A stretch of DNA of 64,000 bases from Brevundimonas sp. (lineage in GTDB: Bacteria; Pseudomonadota; Alphaproteobacteria; Caulobacterales; Caulobacteraceae): assembly GCF_013912005.1 (NCBI RefSeq), contig NZ_JACESB010000004.1, positions 62,001 through 126,000 on the forward strand, read 5' to 3'. Positions 1 to 9,197 of the stretch are shown in pieces. Position numbers and translations under genes: made by a program. The notes beneath the pieces are model-generated. The model did not search any database. It was given only the letters and a program-made list of their open reading frames with translations, and was not told the DNA's origin. Numbering within the stretch: position 1 is the first letter of the stretch; each line of letters begins with the position of its first letter.

Positions 1-802
1 CGGCGGTCGCCTCGCCGGGGTTGATCATGAAATTCGAGTGCAGTTCCGAGAACCTGGCCCCGCCGCCGGTGACGGCGTGCAGCCGGCCGCGCCATCCGGC
101 CTCGTCGACCAGCTTCCAGGAGGAATGGCCCTCGGGGTTCTTGAAGGTCGACCCGCCGGTCTTCTCGCGGATCGGCTGCGTCTGCTCGCGTCGGGACGTG
201 ATCTCGTCGATGCGCGCCTGCACGGCGGCGGGATCATCGGGCGTCCCGCGGAAGGTCGCCTCCAGCCAGATGATGTCGGCCGGCGCCTCCGAGTGACGGT
301 AGGTGTAGCCGAAGTCGGCAAGGTCGTAGTCGACCCGCTCCCCCGTCCGCCGCAGGCCCCGCGCCGAGACCAGCACGTCCTTCGTCTCCGAGCCGTAGCA
401 GCCGGCGTTCATGGTCAGGGCGCCGCCGATCGTGCCCGGGATGCCGGCGTAGAACTCCAAGCCCGCGATCCCGGCCTTCGCGGAGGCCCTGGCCACCATG
501 GAGTCCAGCGCGCCGGCGCCGGCGGTGATGGTGTCGCCCTCGGCCGTCACCTGCGCCCACGAGCGGCCGGCGAGGCGGATCACCACGCCCTCGACCCCGC
601 CGTCGCGGACGATGACGTTGGACCCGACGCCGAGAATGGTCACCGGCACGGCCGGATCGAGCGCCCGGAGGAAGTCGGCCAGGTCGTCGGCGTCCGCCGG
701 AATGAACAGGGCGTCGGCGGCGCCGCCGACCCGGAACCAGGTGTAGGGGCCGAGCGGCTCGTCGCGGAGCAGCTTGCCGCGGGCTGCGGGCAGGTCGATC
801 AC
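1..802 (-). CDS. murB: UDP-N-acetylenolpyruvoylglucosamine reductase MurB (3' end outside window)
   Basis: FAD-dependent enzyme that reduces UDP-GlcNAc-enolpyruvate to UDP-MurNAc with NADPH in cytoplasmic peptidoglycan precursor synthesis. About 267 residues are visible. They include the FAD-binding stretches [12 protein letters not shown] and [16 protein letters not shown] and the catalytic-serine motif GGSTFKNP typical of type I MurB. The C-terminus, with the expected catalytic glutamate, lies beyond the left edge. The start is GTG at 802: its GTGA overlaps the murC stop by 4 nt, implying translational coupling. In related genomes ddl, ftsQ, ftsA and ftsZ follow, which cannot be checked here. 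Confidence 0.95.
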   Translation of the reverse strand, partial: MIDLPAARGKLLRDEPLGPYTWFRVGGAADALFIPADADDLADFLRALDPAVPVTILGVGSNVIVRDGGVEGVVIRLAGRSWAQVTAEGDTITAGAGALDSMVARASAKAGIAGLEFYAGIPGTIGGALTMNAGCYGSETKDVLVSARGLRRTGERVDYDLADFGYTYRHSEAPADIIWLEATFRGTPDDPAAVQARIDEITSRREQTQPIREKTGGSTFKNPEGHSSWKLVDEAGWRGRLHAVTGGGARFSELHSNFMINPGEATA

Positions 803-2229
803 GCGAGCGCCTCCAGTTGCTCCGGCAGGGCGTAGGCCCACTGGGTGATGTCGCCGGCGCCGAGGCAGACGACGAGGTCGCCCGGCTTCGTCTCGGCGCG
901 GATCACGGCCGGCAGGGCGTCGACCCCCTCCAGCGCCTGCACCGAACGATGGCCGAAGCGGCGGACGCCCTCGACCAGGGCGTCCTTGTCGACCCCTTCG
1001 ATCGGGGCTTCGCCCGCCGGATAGACGTCGGCGACGATCACCGAGTCGGCGTCGGAGAAGCAGGTCGAGAACTCCTCCATCAGGTCGCGCAGGCGGGTGT
1101 AGCGGTGCGGCTGGACGACGGCGATCACGCGGCCCTCGGCCACCTGGCGGGCGGCCTTCAGCACGGCGGCGATCTCCACCGGGTGGTGGCCGTAGTCGTC
1201 GACGATGCGGACGCCGTCGACGACCCCGGTGGTGGTGAAGCGGCGCTTGACCCCGCCGAAACCGGCGAGGCCGGCCCGGATCGCCTCGTCCGAGACGTCG
1301 AGCTCGCGGGCCACGGCGATGGCGGCCAAGGCGTTGGAGACGTTGTGCCAGCCCGCCATCGGCAGGTGCAGCCCGGTGATGCGGATCGGCTCCTCCAGGG
1401 CGGCGAGCCCCTGCTGCTGGATGACCACGTCGAAACGGGCGCCGTCGGGGCGCATGTCGCAGTTCTCGGCGCGGACCATGGCCTGCGGGTTGAGGCCGTA
1501 GGTCACCAGCCGCCGGTTGTCGATCGAGGCGACCAGCCGCTGCACCTCGGGATGGTCGAGACAGACGGCGGCGAAGCCGTAGAAGGGGATGTTCTCGACG
1601 AAGTCCACGAACGCCTTCCGCACCCCGTCGAAGTCGCCGTAGTGGTCGAGGTGCTCGGGGTCGATGTTGGTGACGATGGCCACCGTCGACTTGAGCCGCA
1701 GGAAGCTGCCGTCGCTCTCATCCGCCTCGACCACGATCCAGTCGCCGTCGCCGACCTTGGCGTTGGTGCCGTAGGCGTTGATGATGCCGCCGTTGACGAC
1801 GGTGGGGTCGAGCCCGGCGGCGTCCAGCACCGCGGCGACCATGGAGGTGGTGGTGGTCTTGCCGTGGGTGCCGCCCACCGCGATCGAGAATTGCAGGCGC
1901 ATCAGCTCGGCGAGCATCTCGGCGCGCCGGACCAGCGGGATGCGGCGCTCGCGCGCGACGACCATCTCCGGGTTCGAGGGCTTCACGGCGGTGGAATAGA
2001 CCACCGCCGACACGCTCTCGCCGACGTGGGCGGCGTCGTGGCCGATGAAGATCTTCGCCCCGAGCTTCTCCAGCCGCTCGGTGTTGGCGCTGGCCTTCGC
2101 GTCCGAGCCCTGCACCGCATAGCCGATCTTGAGCATGATCTCGGCGATGCCGCTCATGCCGATGCCGCCGATGCCGACGAAGTGGACGGGGCCGATGTCG
2201 AAGGGAACGGGGCGGAGGCGTGCGATCAT
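799..2229 (-). CDS. murC: UDP-N-acetylmuramate--L-alanine ligase MurC
   Basis: Cytoplasmic ATP-dependent ligase that adds L-alanine to UDP-MurNAc, the first peptide-stem step of peptidoglycan synthesis. The 476-residue length is normal. The N-terminal Rossmann glycine motif is [12 protein letters not shown] near residue 17. The ATP-binding loop of the Mur ligase family is [12 protein letters not shown] near residue 118. The C-terminal domain contains [10 protein letters not shown] and VVQPHRYTR. The gene is coupled to murB downstream. Its upstream neighbour is scpB, 76 nt away, and not murG as in most alphaproteobacterial dcw clusters. The start is ATG at 2229. Confidence 0.97.
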   Translation of the reverse strand: MIARLRPVPFDIGPVHFVGIGGIGMSGIAEIMLKIGYAVQGSDAKASANTERLEKLGAKIFIGHDAAHVGESVSAVVYSTAVKPSNPEMVVARERRIPLVRRAEMLAELMRLQFSIAVGGTHGKTTTTSMVAAVLDAAGLDPTVVNGGIINAYGTNAKVGDGDWIVVEADESDGSFLRLKSTVAIVTNIDPEHLDHYGDFDGVRKAFVDFVENIPFYGFAAVCLDHPEVQRLVASIDNRRLVTYGLNPQAMVRAENCDMRPDGARFDVVIQQQGLAALEEPIRITGLHLPMAGWHNVSNALAAIAVARELDVSDEAIRAGLAGFGGVKRRFTTTGVVDGVRIVDDYGHHPVEIAAVLKAARQVAEGRVIAVVQPHRYTRLRDLMEEFSTCFSDADSVIVADVYPAGEAPIEGVDKDALVEGVRRFGHRSVQALEGVDALPAVIRAETKPGDLVVCLGAGDITQWAYALPEQLEALA

Positions 2230-2305
2230 CGCAGCCGCTTAGCAAGGCTTGACGCCGAATGCATCACCTTGCCCCCCGCCTGCCGCGGCGGGAGAGGCAC
2301 AGTCC

Positions 2306-2974
2306 CTATCCGCGGTCCTCGCCCACGAAGTCCTGGGCGAACTCGGGGGCGTCCTCGTCGCCGGGGAGCAGCGGAGTCTCGTCCTCGTCCGAGGCGCGGG
2401 TGGGATCGGGGACCTCGAAACCGGCGGGGATCGAGAGGTCGAGCAGGCCGGCGGCCTTCATCTCCTGCACGCCCGGAAGATCGTACAGGCTGGCCAGGCT
2501 GAAGTGTTCGAGGAAGCGGTCGGTGGTGCCGTAGGTCACCGGCCGGCCGGGCGTGCGCCGCCGGCCCTTGAGCTTCACGAAGCCCATCTCCAGCAGCAGG
2601 TCGAGGGTGCCCTTCGACAGGGAGACGCCGCGCACGCTCTCGATCTCGGCGCGGGTGCAGGGCTGGTGGTAGGCGATGATGGCGAGGGTCTCGAGCGCAG
2701 CCTTCGACAGGCGCCGGGGCTCCTCGCGCTCCTCGGTCATCATGAAGCTGAGATCCGGCGCGGTGCGGAAGCGCCAGCGGTCGGCGACGCACTCCAGCTC
2801 GACGCCCCGGCCCTCGTAGCGGGCGCGCAGGGCGGAGATGGCCCCCCCGACATCGGCCCCTTCCGGCAGGCGGCGGGCGATCTCCGCGGCCGACAGGGGG
2901 CCGGCCGCGGCGAACAGCAGGGCCTCGACGCGACGCTCGATCTCGGCGTGATCGGGCGCGAACTGCAGGCTCAC
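2306..2974 (-). CDS. scpB: Segregation and condensation protein ScpB
   Basis: Winged-helix (kite) subunit of the Smc-ScpAB condensin, which organises and segregates the chromosome. The 222 residues begin at a GTG (2974) that overlaps the scpA stop as GTGA, the usual coupling for this pair. Family features are an N-terminal segment SLQFAPDHAEIERRVEALLF, the LSKAALETLAIIAYHQP block near residue 95, and the GTTDRFLEHF motif. The acidic tail (ASDEDETPLLPGDEDAPEF) is less conserved. In many alphaproteobacteria tatA follows scpB; here murC does. Smc itself is encoded at 45657. Confidence 0.95.
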   Translation of the reverse strand: MSLQFAPDHAEIERRVEALLFAAAGPLSAAEIARRLPEGADVGGAISALRARYEGRGVELECVADRWRFRTAPDLSFMMTEEREEPRRLSKAALETLAIIAYHQPCTRAEIESVRGVSLSKGTLDLLLEMGFVKLKGRRRTPGRPVTYGTTDRFLEHFSLASLYDLPGVQEMKAAGLLDLSIPAGFEVPDPTRASDEDETPLLPGDEDAPEFAQDFVGEDRG

Positions 2975-3792
2975 GGCGTCAACTCCAGAGGCTGGCCCCG
3001 CCCGCGGCGCTTGAGGAAGACGTCGGCGAAGGGTTCGGCCTGTTTCACGTCCATCGCCCCCTCCTTCACCAGCTCGAGGCTGGCCGACAGGGTGGAGGCG
3101 GTATAGCTCGCCTGGGACGGCCCCTCCGGGCCATGCCGCTCGGGCGCGATCCGGTCCAGCGGCGTCCACTGCTCCAGCCGCGGCAGCACCTCGCGCAGCC
3201 AGTCGCGGGCGGCCTCGAGCGCGAAGGCCTCGACCCGCTGGGTGGGATTGTAGCGGCGCTGCTCCTCGCGACGACGCTGCTGCACATAGGCGGCCATCAG
3301 CTCGTACAGGCTGGCGTCGATGCGGTCCGAAGGGACGATCACCGTGGCCTCGGGGTCGCCGCGGGTGAAGACGTCGCGCTTCAGCTGGGGCCGGGACCGG
3401 AGCGCTTCGACGGCCTTCCGCATGGCCTCGAGCTTCTGCAGCCGGAAGGCCAGGGCGGCGGCCATCTCCTCGGCCGGCGGCTCGTCGCCCTTGCCCTTGT
3501 CGGCGCGGGGCAGCAGCAGGCGCGACTTCAGGTAGGCCAGCCAGGAGGCCATGACGAGGTAGTCGGCGGCGAGCGAGAAGTTGCGCCGCCGGGCCTCGTG
3601 CACGAAGGCGAGATACTGTTCCGCCAGCCGGGTGATCGACAGCTTGAGCAGGTCGACCTTCTGGGTGCGGGCCAGCGCCAGCAGGACGTGCAGCGGACCC
3701 TCGTAGCCCTCGAGATCGACCACGAAGGCGTCGCGCGCGTCCGCCTGCTCGACGGCGGAGAAATCCAGGTTGGGCTGGAAGGCCTCGGTCAT
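2971..3792 (-). CDS. scpA: Segregation and condensation protein ScpA (kleisin)
   Basis: Kleisin subunit that bridges the Smc heads and recruits ScpB in the nucleoid-associated condensin complex. The 273-residue protein has the typical N-terminal block VDLEGYEGPLHVLLALARTQ (about residues 26-45) and LAADYLVMASWLAYLKSRLL. The C-terminal winged-helix segment ends LKRRGRGQPLELTP. It is preceded by nagZ (34-nt gap) and coupled to scpB downstream. The nagZ-scpA-scpB order is widely conserved in alphaproteobacteria. Confidence 0.95.
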   Translation of the reverse strand: MTEAFQPNLDFSAVEQADARDAFVVDLEGYEGPLHVLLALARTQKVDLLKLSITRLAEQYLAFVHEARRRNFSLAADYLVMASWLAYLKSRLLLPRADKGKGDEPPAEEMAAALAFRLQKLEAMRKAVEALRSRPQLKRDVFTRGDPEATVIVPSDRIDASLYELMAAYVQQRRREEQRRYNPTQRVEAFALEAARDWLREVLPRLEQWTPLDRIAPERHGPEGPSQASYTASTLSASLELVKEGAMDVKQAEPFADVFLKRRGRGQPLELTP

Positions 3793-3826
3793 GCGGACGC
3801 CCCGCCATGCTTCGCGGCGCCCGGGG

Positions 3827-4879
3827 TCATGCCTGCGCCTCCCCGACGTCCGGCCCGCGGGCGGCGTCGAGGCGGCCGCTCATCAGGGCGTCGAAGCGGG
3901 CGCGGGCCGCCAGCGGATCGAACGGCTCCGGCTCACGCACGATGCGGGCCAGGGCCGCCTCGGCCCGCTTCTTCGACCCGCCCTTCAGCCGCCCGACCCC
4001 CTCGGCCACGGCGCGCATCTCGGCGAGGTCGCCGTTGCAGTGCAGGACGACGTCGCAGCCGGCCTTGAGGGCGGCCTCGGCCCGTCCGGCCAGGGAGCCG
4101 GACAGCGCCTTCATCGACAGGTCGTCGGTCAGGATCAGCCCGCCGAAGCCGAGCTCCCGGCGCATCAGCTTCAGCGCCTTCCGCGAGGTGGTGGCGGGGT
4201 GTTTCGGGTCGATGGCGTCGAAAACGACGTGGGCGGTCATCGCCAGCGGCATGTCGGACAGGGCCCGGAAGGGGGCGAAGTCCCAGGCCTCAAGGTGGGC
4301 GAGATCGGCGTGAACCACCGGCAGGTCGTGGTGGCTGTCGGCGAAGGCGCGGCCGTGGCCGGGCATGTGCTTGATCACTGGCAGGATGCCCCCGGCCAGC
4401 AGGCCTTCGGCGGCGGCCCGGCCGAGTTGGGCCGCCGTGGCCGGATCCCGGGCGTAGGCGCGATCGCCAATGATGTCGTGGGCGCCCGGCACCGGCACGT
4501 CGAGCACCGGCAGGCAGTCGACGGTGACGCCGGCCTCGCGCAGGTCGTGGGCGATCAGCCGGGCGCCGAGCCGCACCAGCTCGCGCGCGGCCAGCGGGTC
4601 GTTGGTCGCCTTCAGGAAGGCGTCGGCCGGCGGGTATTTCGGCCAGTGCGGCGGGCCCATGCGCTGCACCCGGCCGCCCTCCTGGTCGATCAGGACCGGC
4701 GCGTCGGTCTCGCCCAGGCAGTCGCGCATCTCGGCGGTCAGGGCGCGCAGCTGGTCCGGGCTGTCCACGTTGCGGCGGAAGACGATGAAGCCCCACGGCC
4801 GGGCGTCGGCGAAGAAGGCCTTCTCCTCCGCCGTCAGCCGATGTCCGGAGACTCCGTAGATCGCCGCCGAACGGGTCAC
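3827..4879 (-). CDS. nagZ: Beta-N-acetylhexosaminidase NagZ (GH3)
   Basis: Family GH3 cytoplasmic enzyme that removes N-acetylglucosamine from anhydromuropeptides in peptidoglycan recycling. The 350 residues contain the substrate-binding DQEGGRVQRM, the flexible catalytic loop KHMPGHGRAFADSHHDLP carrying the His/Asp acid-base dyad, and the nucleophile motif LILTDDLSMKAL. The start is GTG at 4879, overlapping the stop of the SPOR gene as GTGA. Upstream in-frame sequence is open but lies inside the SPOR gene. A second recycling-type enzyme, an amidase, sits at the right edge of the window. Confidence 0.94.
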   Translation of the reverse strand: MTRSAAIYGVSGHRLTAEEKAFFADARPWGFIVFRRNVDSPDQLRALTAEMRDCLGETDAPVLIDQEGGRVQRMGPPHWPKYPPADAFLKATNDPLAARELVRLGARLIAHDLREAGVTVDCLPVLDVPVPGAHDIIGDRAYARDPATAAQLGRAAAEGLLAGGILPVIKHMPGHGRAFADSHHDLPVVHADLAHLEAWDFAPFRALSDMPLAMTAHVVFDAIDPKHPATTSRKALKLMRRELGFGGLILTDDLSMKALSGSLAGRAEAALKAGCDVVLHCNGDLAEMRAVAEGVGRLKGGSKKRAEAALARIVREPEPFDPLAARARFDALMSGRLDAARGPDVGEAQA

Positions 4880-5604
4880 CGGACGATGCAGTCCCCGCCC
4901 GAGGCCTTGATGGCGTTGCACAGGCCGGCGGCCTGCTCGCGGCTGAGGCCGGACACGGTGGTGCGGTAGACGGTCGAGCCGTTGGAGGCGGTGACCTCCT
5001 GGACCCGGCGGCTGGCGCCCTGGGTGAACTGCGAGTAGCGGCCGACGATGCGGTTGTACTCGCTCTCCGCGAGGTTCGGGGTCGAGAAGGCGCCGATCTG
5101 GACGCCGGCGCTGCCGCCGGCCGGGACGGGCTCGGCCTTCTTCTCCGGGGCCGGCGTGGCGGGCGTCGGGCGGGACGGAACGGGCTCCGGCGCGGCGGCG
5201 GCCGGGGCGGGACGGGGCTGCACCTCTTCCGGCGGCGGGGTGAAGGTCGGCGGCGTCGCCGGCGCCTCGACGTCCTCGTAGACGTCGATGCCCTCGGCCG
5301 GGTCGACAGGCTGGGCGTCGACCGGCGCCTCGACCTTCATCTCGCCGACAGGCGTCCCCACCGCGGGCGGAGCGTCGTCGGACGAGCGGGGCCCGGCCCG
5401 GTAGTAGACCACGACGGCGATGATCAGCAGCAGCAGGACCGCGGCCGAAATGATCAGGGTCAGGGGCGGCGCCTTGCCGCCGCCGGCCGCGGGCCGGCGG
5501 GCGTCGTACCCCTGGCGCTCGAACGGCAGGTCGTCGTCGGTCGGCGGCGTATAGGCGCCGCGGTCGCGGCCGGGGTTCGGGCGATAGGGATCTTCGTGGG
5601 ACAT
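4876..5604 (-). CDS. SPOR-domain membrane protein
   Basis: The 242-residue protein has a cytoplasmic N-terminus, one membrane segment near residues 48-68 (LTLIISAAVLLLLIIAVVVY) and a long Pro/Ala/Glu-rich periplasmic linker. The C-terminal SPOR domain starts near residue 165 with GVQIGAFSTPNLAESEYNRI. SPOR domains bind denuded glycan strands at division sites, so a septal role is likely but inferred. The gene lies between dgt and nagZ and is coupled to nagZ. Of the genes usually found in this alphaproteobacterial neighbourhood, argS is missing here. Confidence 0.85.
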   Translation of the reverse strand: MSHEDPYRPNPGRDRGAYTPPTDDDLPFERQGYDARRPAAGGGKAPPLTLIISAAVLLLLIIAVVVYYRAGPRSSDDAPPAVGTPVGEMKVEAPVDAQPVDPAEGIDVYEDVEAPATPPTFTPPPEEVQPRPAPAAAAPEPVPSRPTPATPAPEKKAEPVPAGGSAGVQIGAFSTPNLAESEYNRIVGRYSQFTQGASRRVQEVTASNGSTVYRTTVSGLSREQAAGLCNAIKASGGDCIVR

Positions 5605-5684
5605 GGCCGCGCCTTCGAGTCGGGTCGACGGCGCGAATCGACGCGCCGGACAACCATCCTAACCGCCCCGCCCCGCCTTTCGAA

Positions 5685-6860
5685 TCACAGATCGAGGGCG
5701 AGGTCGAGGCTGAACAGCTTGCGATGCTCCTCGATGGCGTAGCGGTCGGTCATGCCGGCGATGTAGTCGCACACCGCCCGCGCCCGCCGTCCCTCGTCCC
5801 CGGCCAGCGCCTTGCCCGACCATTCCGGCGGCAGGGTCTCCGGCTCGGCCATGAACAGCTGGAACATCTCGGCGAGGATGCGCCGGGCCTGGCTGCGGGT
5901 GCGGTTGACGCGGTAGTGGCGGTACATCCGCTCGAACAGGAACTTCCGCAGCACGCCGAGGTCAGCCAGCATGGCGGGCGAAAAGGCCACCAACGGGCGC
6001 TGCGCCGTGCGCACGCCCTCGGTCGAGCGGATATCGTCCGCCTCGAGCCGGCGGCCGGTTTCGGCGAGCACGTCCTCGACCATGACGCCGATCATGCGCC
6101 GCACCGCCTCGATGCGGATCATGCGCTCGTCGATCTGCGGCCAGTCGCGGCGGACGCCGTGCAGGACCGGCCCGATCAGGGGCACGTCGGCGAGGTCGTC
6201 GAGGGTGAACAGGCCCGCCTGCACACCGTCCTCGACGTCGTGGTTGTTGTAGGCGATGTCGTCGGCGATGGCGGCCGCCTGGGCCTCCAGCGAGGCGAAG
6301 GTGTCGAGGCGCAGGTCCCAGCCATGGGCGTAGTCGGCGATCGCCTGCCAGGCCGGCTCGTCGAGCCGGTGCGCGACCGGCCCGTTGTGCTTGACCACGC
6401 CCTCCACGGTCTCCCAGCTGAGGTTCAGGCCGTCGAAAGCCGGGTACCGCTCTTCCAGCTTCGTCACCACGCGGAAGGTCTGGACGTTGTGGTCGAAGCC
6501 GCCCCAGGGGGCCATCTGCGCCTGCAGCTCGTCCTCGCCGGAGTGGCCGAACGGCGGGTGGCCGAGATCGTGGGCGAGCGCCACCGTCTCGGCGAGGTCC
6601 GTGTCCAGCCGCAGGGCGTGGGCGATCGACCGGGCGATCTGGGCCACCTCCAGCGAATGGGTCAGGCGCGTGCGGTAGTGGTCGCCCTCGTGGGCGACGA
6701 AGACCTGGGTCTTCTCCTTCAGGCGGCGAAAGGCGGTGGCGTGGATGATGCGGTCGCGGTCGCGCGCGAAGGCGTTGCGGGTGCGGCTGATGGGCTCCGG
6801 AACCAGCCGCCCGCGGCTGTGCTCGGGGTATTCGGCGAAGGGCGCGCGGTCGGGAAGCAA
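5685..6860 (-). CDS. dgt: dGTPase-like HD-domain triphosphohydrolase
   Basis: HD-superfamily protein of the deoxyguanosinetriphosphate triphosphohydrolase-like type 2 group, expected to hydrolyse dNTPs to deoxynucleosides and tripolyphosphate. The 391 residues contain [20 protein letters not shown], the metal-binding RLTHSLEV and [19 protein letters not shown], and a later NNHDVEDG. The only workable start is TTG at 6860; no in-frame ATG lies nearby and no clear ribosome-binding site is visible, so the N-terminus is uncertain by a few residues. It is divergent from erpA across 79 nt. Confidence 0.92.
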   Translation of the reverse strand: MLPDRAPFAEYPEHSRGRLVPEPISRTRNAFARDRDRIIHATAFRRLKEKTQVFVAHEGDHYRTRLTHSLEVAQIARSIAHALRLDTDLAETVALAHDLGHPPFGHSGEDELQAQMAPWGGFDHNVQTFRVVTKLEERYPAFDGLNLSWETVEGVVKHNGPVAHRLDEPAWQAIADYAHGWDLRLDTFASLEAQAAAIADDIAYNNHDVEDGVQAGLFTLDDLADVPLIGPVLHGVRRDWPQIDERMIRIEAVRRMIGVMVEDVLAETGRRLEADDIRSTEGVRTAQRPLVAFSPAMLADLGVLRKFLFERMYRHYRVNRTRSQARRILAEMFQLFMAEPETLPPEWSGKALAGDEGRRARAVCDYIAGMTDRYAIEEHRKLFSLDLALDL

Positions 6861-6939
6861 CGTCGGCGGCTCACGGCTGGAGGCGGCCCTTTGCGAACGG
6901 CCGCCTCCGCCTCATATAGAGCGCCGTGAGCACCGTCCA

Positions 6940-7317
6940 ATGAGCACTGATCTGGCCACCCCCGCATTCGAGATCGCCCCGGCCTCCGGCGGCCACGGCC
7001 TGACGCTGGCCGAAAGCGCGGCGCGGCGGCTGGCGAAGCTCGGCGCGAGCGAGGGGCGGCCGGTGATGCTGCGCGTCGCCGTCGACGGCGGCGGCTGCTC
7101 GGGCTTCCAGTACCGGTTCGAACTGGTCGAGACGGCCGCGGCGGACGACATCCGGATCGCCGCCGACGGCCAGACGGCCCTGGTCGACCCGGTCTCCCTG
7201 CCCTTCCTGAAGGGCTCGGAGATCGCCTTCGTCGACGACCTCGCCGGAGCCCAGTTCGTGGTGCGCAACCCGAACGCCGCCTCCAGCTGCGGCTGCGGGG
7301 TCAGCTTCTCGATCTGA
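6940..7317 (+). CDS. erpA: Iron-sulfur cluster insertion protein ErpA (A-type carrier)
   Basis: A-type carrier that receives Fe-S clusters and delivers them to apo-enzymes. The 125 residues include the three conserved ligand cysteines, one in DGGGCSGFQYRF and two in SSCGCGVSFSI at the C-terminus. The ATG at 6940 was chosen because the in-frame upstream extension runs into the divergent dgt gene and lacks family similarity. The dgt/erpA divergent arrangement is common in Alphaproteobacteria. It could equally be called IscA-like; the first 20 or so residues are a non-conserved extension. Confidence 0.9.
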   Translation: MSTDLATPAFEIAPASGGHGLTLAESAARRLAKLGASEGRPVMLRVAVDGGGCSGFQYRFELVETAAADDIRIAADGQTALVDPVSLPFLKGSEIAFVDDLAGAQFVVRNPNAASSCGCGVSFSI

Positions 7318-7371
7318 CGGCCTTCGCCGCGACCGCCCGCCGATCAGCGCCCATCCCTCATCGATCGCGCC

Positions 7372-7803
7372 TCACATCTTCTCGCCGGGCCGGCCGGCGG
7401 CCTGTCTCACCCAGTCCGCGAACCGCCCCTCGTCGACCGCATCCGCCTCGTGGATATGGAAGTAGCGGACTTCCTTCTGCTTCGAGGAGACCGGCGGCGG
7501 GGGCGTGAGGCCCGCGCCGCGAAAGAAGCTGACCTTCAGGTAGCGGTCGAAGGCGTGGACGCCGAGGAACCAGTCGTCCCTCCCCGGCGCGCCGTAGAGG
7601 GGGGAATTCCACTTCACCGCCCGGCGCACGCCCGGGACGGCGGCGCCGACCAGCGCGTCCAGACGCCGCCAGACGGGACTCTTCCAGCCGGGAACCGCGT
7701 CGATCCAGGCCTGCACCGGGGCGTCGCCCTCGCCCTTGGCGATCTGCGGATTGCCGCCGGAAAGCAGACGGACCTGCCCCGCCGACGATGTCCCGTTGGC
7801 CAT
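7372..7803 (-). CDS. DUF1801 domain protein
   Basis: Small soluble protein of 143 residues resembling the DUF1801/YdhG family of unknown function. Recognisable parts are the central AVPGVRRAVKWNSPLYG, followed by FLGVHAFDRYLKVSFFRGAG and a C-terminal RYFHIHEADAVDEGRFADWV. The start is ATG at 7803. It stands alone between the convergent erpA end and dihydroorotase, with 62 nt to the latter. Proteins of this family are often single-gene transcription units, and no role can be assigned from context. Confidence 0.8.
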   Translation of the reverse strand: MANGTSSAGQVRLLSGGNPQIAKGEGDAPVQAWIDAVPGWKSPVWRRLDALVGAAVPGVRRAVKWNSPLYGAPGRDDWFLGVHAFDRYLKVSFFRGAGLTPPPPVSSKQKEVRYFHIHEADAVDEGRFADWVRQAAGRPGEKM

Positions 7804-7865
7804 GGCCGCCTCCGTGCGTCGCGGCGGAGAATAGCGCGGCCGGGCGGTCGCGGCGAGGCCGCGGT

Positions 7866-9197
7866 TCAGGCCAGGGTTTCCTGGAAGCGCACCGGACGGC
7901 CGTGGGCGGAGCCCTGCAGTTCGCCGTCGCGCATGACGACGCGGCCCCGGACGATGGTGGCCATCGCCTTGCCGGTGCACGCCATGCCGTCGAAGGGAGT
8001 CCAGCCCGAGCGGGTGGCCATGTCCTCGTGCCGCAGGACGTGCTTCGCCTTCAGGTCGACGATGGTCAGGTCCGCGTCATAGCCCTCGGCCATACGGCCC
8101 TTGCCGGCGATGCCGAAGACGCGGTTGGCGCCGTGGCTGGTCAGGTCGATGAAGCGATCCAGCGTCAGCCGCCCGTTGGCGACGTGGGTGAGCATCACCG
8201 GCACCAGGGTCTGCACGCCCGGCATGCCCGAGGGCGAGGCGGGATAGGGCCGGGCCTTCTCCTCGAGCGTATGCGGCGCGTGGTCCGAGCCGAGCACGTC
8301 GGCGACGCCCTGCTCAATGCCGCGCCACAGGCCGGCGATGTGCGGGGCGTTGCGGATCGGCGGGTTCATCTGGGCGAGGCCCTTGAGGCGCGCATAGGCC
8401 TCGTCGCCGTCGAGCGTCAGATGTTGGGGCGTCACCTCGACGGTGGCCACGTCCTTGTGGTGGCTGAGGAAGTCGATCTCCTCGGCGGTGGTGACGTGGA
8501 GGACGTGGATGCGGGCCCCGGTCTCCTGCGCCAGCCGCACCAGGCGGCGGGTCGACATGATGGCGCTTTCGGGATCGCGCACCTCCGGATGGCTGGTCCA
8601 GTCGCCGGCGCGGGCCAGCGGGCGGCGCTCGGCGAGGCGGTACTCGTCCTCGGAATGGAAGGTGGCGCGGCGCTTCACATGGCGCAGCACCTCGCGCACG
8701 CCGTCGTCGTCGGCGACCAGCAGGGTGCCGGTCGAGGCGCCCATGAACACCTTGACCCCGCAACAGCCCGGCAGGCGCTCCAGCTCGCCGAGGAAGCGGG
8801 CGTTCTCGTGGGTCCCGCCAATGTAGAAGGCGTGGTCGGTCCACATCCGGTCACGGGCCCGGTCCAGCTTGTCCTGCAGGGTGTCCGGGTCGGTGGTGTT
8901 GGGCTCGGTGTTCGGCATTTCGAACACGGCGGTGACGCCGCCCAGCGCCGCGGCGCGGGAGCCGGTCTCGAGGTCTTCCTTCCACTCCAGCCCCGGCTCG
9001 CGGAAGTGAACCTGGGTGTCGATGACGCCGGGCAGGACGGTCAGGCCAGCGGCGTCGAAGGTCTCGCCGGCAGAGGCCTGGGACAGGTCGCCGATGAAGG
9101 CGATGCGGCCGTCGACGACGCCGACGTCGGCGGGGCCGCGACCGGCGTGATTGGCGACCTCGCCGCCGCGAACGATCAGATCATAGGTCCGGGTCAT
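7866..9197 (-). CDS. pyrC: Dihydroorotase (amidohydrolase)
   Basis: Zinc amidohydrolase that cyclises carbamoyl aspartate to dihydroorotate in de novo pyrimidine synthesis. The 443 residues match class I dihydroorotases: metal-binding DTQVHFREPG near residue 58, the lysine (probably carbamylated) in GVKVFMGASTG, the histidine of HVLHVTTAEE, and the catalytic aspartate in LGSDHAPHT near residue 300. The start ATG at 9197 overlaps the stop of the GT9 gene as ATGA. No pyrB lies in the window. A hydantoinase or allantoinase identity is less likely given the motifs. Confidence 0.92.
   Translation of the reverse strand: MTRTYDLIVRGGEVANHAGRGPADVGVVDGRIAFIGDLSQASAGETFDAAGLTVLPGVIDTQVHFREPGLEWKEDLETGSRAAALGGVTAVFEMPNTEPNTTDPDTLQDKLDRARDRMWTDHAFYIGGTHENARFLGELERLPGCCGVKVFMGASTGTLLVADDDGVREVLRHVKRRATFHSEDEYRLAERRPLARAGDWTSHPEVRDPESAIMSTRRLVRLAQETGARIHVLHVTTAEEIDFLSHHKDVATVEVTPQHLTLDGDEAYARLKGLAQMNPPIRNAPHIAGLWRGIEQGVADVLGSDHAPHTLEEKARPYPASPSGMPGVQTLVPVMLTHVANGRLTLDRFIDLTSHGANRVFGIAGKGRMAEGYDADLTIVDLKAKHVLRHEDMATRSGWTPFDGMACTGKAMATIVRGRVVMRDGELQGSAHGRPVRFQETLA

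Noticed and set aside
2275-2292. Terminator between scpB and murC (CCCGCC-N6-GGCGGG)
   Set aside because: Only a 6-bp stem, no T-run; common by chance at this GC content.
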